A DNA stretch of 56,856 bases from Mycobacterium gordonae (GTDB lineage: Bacteria > Actinomycetota > Actinomycetes > Mycobacteriales > Mycobacteriaceae). Below are positions 53,001 to 56,856 of this stretch, piece after piece (the stretch's first letter is position 1; the number at the start of each line of letters is the position of its first letter). Made by a program: the position numbers and the translations under genes. The stretch lies in contig NZ_LQOY01000238.1 in the NCBI RefSeq assembly GCF_002101675.1, forward strand, positions 1 through 56,856. Reading direction: 5' to 3'. Below the pieces are notes generated by a model, which searched no databases, was not told the origin of the DNA, and was given only the letters and a program-made list of their open reading frames with translations.

Positions 53001-53598
53001 GCCGGTCGCGGTGTTCCGCTGCGACATGATCCTGGCCGACACCACCTGGGCCGGGCAGCTCAACGTGCCCGACATGTTCACTCGGACGATTTTGAGCCTG
53101 GCCGCCACCGGCATCGCGCCCGGTTCGTTCTACGAGCTCGATGGTGAGGGGAACCGGCAGCGGGCTCACTATGACGGTCTGCCGGTCGAGTTCATCGCCG
53201 AAGCCGTCGCGGTGCTGGGCGCACGCAGCGGCGACGGGTTCGCCACCTACCACGTGATGAACCCCTACGACGACGGCATCGGCTTCGACGAGTTCGTCGA
53301 CTGGATGATCTCGGGAGGGTGCGCGATCCAGCGGATCGCCGACTACGGCGAGTGGTTGCAGCGCTTTGAGACCACGCTGCGCGGCCTGCCGGAGAAGCAG
53401 CGCAACGCCTCGCTGCTGCCGCTGCTGCACAACTACCAGAAGCCGGAGAGGCCGGTCAACGGGTCGATCGCGCCCACCGACGTGTTCCGCTCGGCGGTGC
53501 AGGAGGCCAAGATCGGCGCGGACAAGGACATCCCGCACGTCACACGGGCGATCATCGCCAAGTACGTGAGCGATCTGCGGCTACTTGGGCTGCTGTAA
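50095..53598 (+). CDS. car: Carboxylic acid reductase (FadD9-type)
   Basis: 1167 residues, the full length of mycobacterial CAR. It reduces a carboxylic acid to the aldehyde using ATP and NADPH. Order of domains: an adenylation domain with LLIYTSGSTGAPKGAM from residue 245 and DGYGSTEAGMV; a carrier domain with FTDLGGDSLSALTF, Ser681 being the phosphopantetheine site; and a reductase domain with Rossmann motif LTGATGFLG near residue 776 and YANSKWAGE supplying the catalytic Tyr/Lys. It needs a phosphopantetheinyl transferase, not present here. It matches Rv2590 (fadD9). In M. tuberculosis it directly follows gabT; here a hydrolase/MarR pair intervenes. The ribosome site is AGAGGA. Confidence 0.95.
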   Translation: MSPTQEERIARRAEELAATDPQFAAAKPDPVVAEALENPDLLLPQVIQTVVDGYADRPALGQRAAEFVADPTTGRTSLNLLPRFETITYRELGDRIAAFGRALAVETVQSGDRVCVLGFNSVDYTTIDMALGQIGAVSVPLQTSAAIAQLQPIVAETEPSLLAASVNQLADAVELIRGAAQAPGRLVVFDYHPQVDDEREALEGAAAALAGTGVVVETLNDVLQRGAAAPAQPHPELAEDALALLIYTSGSTGAPKGAMYPQRNVGKMFRRSAKNWFGPTAASITLNFMPMSHVMGRGILYGTLGNGGTAYFAAKSDLSTFLEDLALVRPTEMNFVPRIWETLYGEFQSEVDRHLLDGGDRAAVEAEVLVDQRENLLGGRFIFAMTGSAPISPELKKWAESLLEMHLLDGYGSTEAGMVLFDGEVQRPPVIDYKLVDVPDLGYFTTDQPHPRGELLLKTENLFPGYYKRPEITAGVFDEDGYYRTGDVVAEIAPNQVRYVDRRNNVLKLAQGEFVTVAKLEAVFGNSPLIRQIYVYGNSAHPYLLAVVVPTEDALAAHGVEPLKPMIAESLQTVAKEAGLQSYEVPRDFIIETTPFTLENGLLTGIRKLAWPKLKAHYGERLEQLYADLAAGQANELSELRRGGADGPVLETVSRAAAAMLGTARSDLSPESHFTDLGGDSLSALTFANLLQEIFAVEVPVGVIVSPANDLQALAGYIEAERQPGSKRPTFASVHGRDTVEVHAADLTLDKFIDADTLATAAGLPAPSDQVRTVLLTGATGFLGRYLALEWLQRMALVDGKVICLVRAKTDEDARARLDNTFDSGDPKLLAHYRELAAKHLEVLAGDKGEADLGLDRATWQRLADTVDVIVDPAALVNHVLPYSQLFGPNALGTAELIRLALTAKIKPFSYTSTIAVGGGIAPGEFTEDADIRQISATRQIDDGYANGYANSKWAGEVLLREAHDLCGLPVAVFRCDMILADTTWAGQLNVPDMFTRTILSLAATGIAPGSFYELDGEGNRQRAHYDGLPVEFIAEAVAVLGARSGDGFATYHVMNPYDDGIGFDEFVDWMISGGCAIQRIADYGEWLQRFETTLRGLPEKQRNASLLPLLHNYQKPERPVNGSIAPTDVFRSAVQEAKIGADKDIPHVTRAIIAKYVSDLRLLGLL

Positions 53599-53609
53599 TC
53601 GCCACCGCT

Positions 53610-53647
53610 GGGGCAGGCGTTCGGGTATCAGACCGAGCGCCTGCCCC
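53610..53647 (+). terminator. Hairpin terminator after car
   Basis: GGGGCAGGCG (53610-53619) pairs perfectly with CGCCTGCCCC (53638-53647), 11 bases after the car stop. There is no T-run, as is common for mycobacterial terminators. Confidence 0.7.
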
Positions 53648-53703
53648 GGCATTGTGCCTTGCCACCCGGTTTGACGACCGGCGAAGCGGGCAGACTCAAT
53701 GCC

Positions 53704-54399
53704 ATGCCCGAGCCGTCCGATCATGATTTGGCGGTGCGCATGGCCGAACTGGCCCGCGTCCTCGCCGCACCTCGCAATGCAGAGGAGATTCTCACCAAGG
53801 TCACCTCGGCCGCAGTTGACCTGATTGCAGGCGTCGACACCGCCGGGATTCTTCTGATCAAGAAGGGCGGTCAATTCGAATCGATCGCCGGTACCGACGA
53901 GTTGCCGCACGAGCTAGACGAACTCCAGCACACCCTCAATGAAGGGCCTTGCATCGAGGCCGCTTCGTCCTCGGACTACGACGTGGTGCGTACCGACGAT
54001 TTCCGCCGTGAGACGCGCTGGCCCGCGTACACCGCCGCGGTTCAGAAGCTGGGGGTGCTCAGTGGGCTGTCCTTCCGGCTCTACACCCACGAGCGCACCG
54101 CCGGCGCGTTGAATTTGTTCGGCTTCCAGCCGACGGAGTGGGACGTCGAGCGGCAGACGATCGGCACGGTGTTGGCGGCGCACGCCGCGGCCGCACTCAT
54201 GGCCACTAACCAGAGCGACAATTTACGGTCCGCGGTGGCCAGCAGGGACCGGATCGGTCAGGCCAAGGGGATCATCATGGAGCGCTTCGACGTCGACGAC
54301 GTTCGGGCGTTCGAGATGCTGCGGCAACTCTCCCAGGAGAGCAACACCTCACTGATCGAAATCGCGCAGCGGGTCATCGACACCCGCAGCGGTCACTGA
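53704..54399 (+). CDS. GAF-ANTAR regulator 1
   Basis: 231 residues, ATG at 53704 (MPEPSDHDLAVRMAEL). The N-terminal GAF sensor domain covers about residues 20-165 (DTAGILLIKKGGQFESIAGT, HTLNEGPCIEAASSSDYDVV). A C-terminal ANTAR domain follows, with ASRDRIGQAKGIIMERFDVD and AFEMLRQLSQESNTSLIEIA. ANTAR domains bind twin hexaloop hairpins in mRNA and prevent termination; the GAF domain would sense a small ligand. It is convergent with a 90-residue gene, overlapping it by seven bases. A second GAF-ANTAR gene lies beyond that on the other strand. Confidence 0.88.
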   Translation: MPEPSDHDLAVRMAELARVLAAPRNAEEILTKVTSAAVDLIAGVDTAGILLIKKGGQFESIAGTDELPHELDELQHTLNEGPCIEAASSSDYDVVRTDDFRRETRWPAYTAAVQKLGVLSGLSFRLYTHERTAGALNLFGFQPTEWDVERQTIGTVLAAHAAAALMATNQSDNLRSAVASRDRIGQAKGIIMERFDVDDVRAFEMLRQLSQESNTSLIEIAQRVIDTRSGH

Positions 54400-54665
54400 C
54401 GCGGGTCGTCGTCCAGCCGCTGCAATTCGTCACTGTACGGAGCTCGGGGCGGCGCGATCTCGTCGAGTCGCTCGTTGATCGCGTGCGCAAGCATGTCGTG
54501 CTGCAAGGGCGGCAAGGCGATAGCCCCATTGAGGTAGGCGTCCATCTCGAAACGGCCGACGTCCCCGCCGAGGCTGAAGTAGCGCAACCACAGGTCGTCG
54601 ACGCTGACGTCAGCCGCGTCGAAGGCAGCGCGAAACCGCTTGCTGAACTCGCTGGAGGTAGGCAT
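54393..54665 (-). CDS. Small hypothetical protein downstream of GAF-ANTAR regulator 2
   Basis: 90 residues from ATG 54665 (MPTSSEFSKRFRAAFDAADV); an in-frame ATG at 54680 would overlap the GAF-ANTAR 2 stop by eight bases. The sequence is helical and acidic (SVDDLWLRYFSLGGDVGRFE, HDMLAHAINERLDEI), with no recognised domain. It follows GAF-ANTAR 2 by seven bases on the same strand and is probably co-transcribed. Its 3' end overlaps GAF-ANTAR 1 on the opposite strand. A partner or anti-regulator role is speculative. Confidence 0.65.
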   Translation of the reverse strand: MPTSSEFSKRFRAAFDAADVSVDDLWLRYFSLGGDVGRFEMDAYLNGAIALPPLQHDMLAHAINERLDEIAPPRAPYSDELQRLDDDPRQ

Positions 54666-54672
54666 TCTTTGG

Positions 54673-55389
54673 TCACACATCGCCCGGTGCTGCCACCATC
54701 CGGGCGGCCACGTCGTGCATGAGCCGGCCGGTACGGCGCGATTCGGCCGCCAGCTCACGGAAGGCCGCCACCGAGTCCAGCCCTCGGCGGGCCATCAAGA
54801 TGCCTCGCGCCGTCGCAATGACTTCACGCGAGCGCAAAGTCTCTTTCAGCGCAGCGCTGAGCTGCTCGGCGGCCTGCCGAGTCTGGACGTTGGCAACAAA
54901 TATCGCGGCTTCATCGCCGAATCGCCGCAACAGGTCCGCGTCGTGTTCGCTGAACTCTGCGGCGCCGGTCGAATAGACCTTGATCGCCCCGATGGCGCTC
55001 TGACCGCTGATCAGGGGGGCACTGACGAATGAGCGCATCCCCAGCTGGCGCGCCGACTTGATCCACGACGGCCAACGTCGTTCCTCCTCAGTCCCCTCCG
55101 AGCGCAACACGGTGAGATCCCGCCACGCGCTCAGGCAAGGCCCTTCGTCGAGCTGATATTGAAGTTCATCCAGCCGCTCCACCAACGGATCGGTGGCCGC
55201 AGAGGTGATCCGCTTGCCGTGCGCATCGAGCAGGCTCACGCCGGCCCCGGTGCTGCCGGGGATGGTGTCGACGGCCAGCGTGGTCACCCGGGCCAGGGCC
55301 GCCGAGACGGTCGCCTCGGTCAGCAACAAGCCCGACATGCGGGCGAAGATGCCGGCCAGCTCACCTGCCGGTCCGGGGTCAGCCGCCAC
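54673..55389 (-). CDS. GAF-ANTAR regulator 2
   Basis: 238 residues, GTG at 55389 with GGAGG seven bases upstream. GAF domain at about residues 20-170 (TGAGVSLLDAHGKRITSAAT, YQLDEGPCLSAWRDLTVLRS). ANTAR domain at the C-terminus (LRSREVIATARGILMARRGL, SVAAFRELAAESRRTGRLMH). It shares the DELQYQLDEGPC-type motif with regulator 1 (DELQHTLNEGPC), so the two are paralogues of the same architecture facing each other. It is expected to act on nascent RNA by antitermination. Target hairpins were not identified in the window. Confidence 0.88.
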   Translation of the reverse strand: MAADPGPAGELAGIFARMSGLLLTEATVSAALARVTTLAVDTIPGSTGAGVSLLDAHGKRITSAATDPLVERLDELQYQLDEGPCLSAWRDLTVLRSEGTEEERRWPSWIKSARQLGMRSFVSAPLISGQSAIGAIKVYSTGAAEFSEHDADLLRRFGDEAAIFVANVQTRQAAEQLSAALKETLRSREVIATARGILMARRGLDSVAAFRELAAESRRTGRLMHDVAARMVAAPGDV

Positions 55390-55864
55390 GGGATGCCACC
55401 TCCTTCAGCGTCGTACGAGCCGAGGCAGGGACTACCACTCCCGCGCCCTCTCAAACGCCCGACAATGGCAGGCCTCCCATCAAGCCCGCGGTGACGGCCG
55501 GATTCCTGGCCATCTCAGTCAGTGCGACTTTCTGTTGCTGCGCGTGATCGATACGCCGGTCATTCGGTGAACATGAATCGAAACGCGATTCTAATTTTGC
55601 CCCGTATCGCCGCTTCAGCGATTGTCGACGCCGTTGCCTACATCATCCCAAAACACCTTGAATCCCTTGTTTCGCAGGGCATTCAAGGCAACCAGCCATA
55701 CCCGAGAGATGCATCGACGAAGCATTGCGGCAATGCCAATGCTCGTCAGTGCAGGAATTTGTATCCAAATGTGTCGATTTGCCGAAGTTTCGGTCAGACG
55801 CGCGATAGCGTTCGCTTCGCAGTCGTATCGGGGAGCTGCTACCGCGAGGCCGAGGGGGACCAAA
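55390..55864. other. 475-base intergenic region, AT-richer than its surroundings
   Basis: No supported gene is present between GAF-ANTAR regulator 2 and the PE_PGRS gene. The part from about 55560 to 55800 is visibly AT-richer than neighbouring genes. It contains the inverted repeat GAATCG (55575-55580) / CGATTC (55586-55591). Short open frames here lack ribosome sites and mycobacterial codon use. It may hold the PE_PGRS promoter or a decayed sequence. Confidence 0.6.
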
Positions 55865-56856
55865 TTGTCGTCTTATGTGATCGCAGCGCCTGAAGCGTTG
55901 ACCGCCGCAGCGAGCGACTTACGCGGGATCGAAGACAGGCTTCGGGCCGCCACCACGGCGGCAGCCGTTCGCACCACTGCGATCCTCCCGCTGGCCGGCG
56001 ACGAGGTGTCGGCGGCGGTGACGACGCTCTTCGGCGCCTTCGGGCAGGACTATCAGACCCTCAGCGCGCAGGTGTCGCTGTTTCACGAGCAGTTCACGCG
56101 TGCCGTGGGTGCCGGCGCGGGCGCGTATACGGCCGCTGAGGCAGTCAACGTCTCGCCGCTGCAACCCCTCGAGCAGAACGTGCTCGGGTTGATCAACGCG
56201 CCCACCAACACGCTGCTCGGGCGCCCGCTGATCGGTGACGGCTTCAACGGCGCCGCGGGCACCGGACAGGCCGGAGGCGCTGGCGGAATTCTGTGGGGTA
56301 ACGGCGGTACCGGCGGATCGGGGGCGCCCGGCTTGACCGGTGGGCGCGGTGGAGACGCCGGGCTGTTCGGCAACGGTGGCGCCGGCGGAGCCGGAGGTAC
56401 CGGGGCAGCCGGGGCGGTCGGTGGAACGGGCGGGGCCGGCGGAGCCAGCGGACTGCTGGGTGGATTCGGCGGGACGGGGGGTGCCGGTGGGACCGGCGGA
56501 GCCGGAGCTGTCGGTGTGGGCGGTGCCGGTGGGACCGGCGGCATGGGCGGCGCCGGACGCGCGTTGTTCGGCGGTGGCGCCGGAGCCGGCGGGGTCGGCG
56601 GCTCCGGTGGTGCCGGTGGCACAGGCATCACGGGGACGGCGGGCGCAGGGCCCCTCGGTGGCAAAGGCGGCATCGGCTTCGCCGGTGGTGCCGGTGGAGC
56701 CGGCGGCGACGGAGGGGCGAGCTACGGGTTGACGAGCGCCGGTGGCGCCGGAGGTGCCGGCGGCACCGGGGGTATCGGCGGCCTGGGTGGCGCCGGCGGC
56801 ACCGGCCTGGGCCTTGACGCTGACGGCGGCAACGGCGGCACCGGCGGTAACGGCGG
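55865..56856 (+). CDS. PE_PGRS-family protein, 3' end outside the window (PE_PGRS44-like)
   Basis: 330 codons are visible. The start is TTG at 55865, preceded by GAGGGGGA about six bases upstream. The PE domain covers about residues 1-95 (MSSYVIAAPEALTAAASDLR, GDEVSAAVTTLFGAFGQDYQ). The family linker LLGRPLIGDGFNGAAGTG and GGILWGNGGTGGSG follow. From about residue 135 the protein becomes Gly-Gly-Ala/Gly-Gly-Thr repeats, the PGRS region, running off the window. The DNA is correspondingly repetitive and GC-rich. PE_PGRS proteins are exported by type VII secretion to the cell surface; individual functions are mostly unknown. The position after car matches Rv2591. Confidence 0.93.
   Translation, partial: MSSYVIAAPEALTAAASDLRGIEDRLRAATTAAAVRTTAILPLAGDEVSAAVTTLFGAFGQDYQTLSAQVSLFHEQFTRAVGAGAGAYTAAEAVNVSPLQPLEQNVLGLINAPTNTLLGRPLIGDGFNGAAGTGQAGGAGGILWGNGGTGGSGAPGLTGGRGGDAGLFGNGGAGGAGGTGAAGAVGGTGGAGGASGLLGGFGGTGGAGGTGGAGAVGVGGAGGTGGMGGAGRALFGGGAGAGGVGGSGGAGGTGITGTAGAGPLGGKGGIGFAGGAGGAGGDGGASYGLTSAGGAGGAGGTGGIGGLGGAGGTGLGLDADGGNGGTGGNG

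Noticed and set aside
55615..55863. 82-codon minus-strand frame in the PE_PGRS upstream region
   Set aside because: There is no ribosome site, no similarity to a known family, and composition unlike mycobacterial genes.
1..56856. tRNA, rRNA, insertion sequences and integrases
   Set aside because: No cloverleaf, rRNA-like segment, transposase or integrase frame was recognised. The extra gene blocks lack classic mobile-element ends, apart from the paired hairpins reported for the NAD operon.

Overview
The window is high-GC actinobacterial DNA from a slow-growing Mycobacterium. The main evidence is gene order. The backbone matches the M. tuberculosis interval from about Rv2560 to Rv2591: transglutaminase/ATP-grasp cluster, aspS, purple acid phosphatase, radical SAM protein, hisS, ppiB, relA, apt, secF-secD-yajC, gabT, car/fadD9 and PE_PGRS44. 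The PE_PGRS gene at the right edge points to the lineage that expanded this family (M. kansasii, M. marinum, M. gordonae, M. tuberculosis). Comparisons with M. tuberculosis are from memory of that genome; no alignment was run.

Layout. 1-858: end of a membrane protein gene. 990-6964 and 10144-12139: a conserved transglutaminase / ATP-grasp-alpha-E / zinc peptidase cluster, split by a three-gene NAD salvage operon (7101-10074: PRPP-synthase-like gene, nadV, nrtR-like regulator). That operon has a perfect palindrome over its promoter and a long related hairpin at each end. 12264-17220: a lipase-like gene, three paralogous FUSC-type membrane proteins and a YjbR-like gene. 17309-21976: Ddn-like protein, aspS, ketopantoate-reductase-like protein with an apparent ATT start, SRPBCC protein, zinc peptidase. 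21973-26715: an accessory block with a P450, a class II aldolase/DapA-like pair, an XRE-cupin regulator, and two homologous 26-residue peptide genes on either side of a methyltransferase. 26727-30723: MmpS-like secreted protein, patatin, purple acid phosphatase, and a radical SAM protein behind a perfect LexA box. 30815-31729: ten copies of a 94-95 bp palindromic tandem repeat, next to the 3' end of hisS. 31748-46968: hisS, glyoxalase-II-like protein, ppiB, an extra Ser/Thr kinase, relA, an extra MASE1-GAF-PP2C phosphatase and a small gene directly upstream of relA, apt, an oligopeptide-binding lipoprotein, secF, secD and yajC. 47172-56856: gabT, a hydrolase/MarR pair, carboxylic acid reductase, two GAF-ANTAR regulators with a small gene, and the start of a PE_PGRS gene.

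How the genes work together. The NAD cassette should make NMN from nicotinamide, with PRPP supplied by the first gene and expression sensed by the NrtR-like protein. relA lies between a membrane kinase and a phosphatase, which suggests a phospho-signalling input to the stringent response. The aldolase/DapA-like/XRE set looks like a small regulated catabolic unit. The strongest candidate for an undescribed system is the pair of tiny acidic peptide genes around the methyltransferase at 25509-26715. They share sequence, an upstream ACACATTG element and a GC hairpin terminator.
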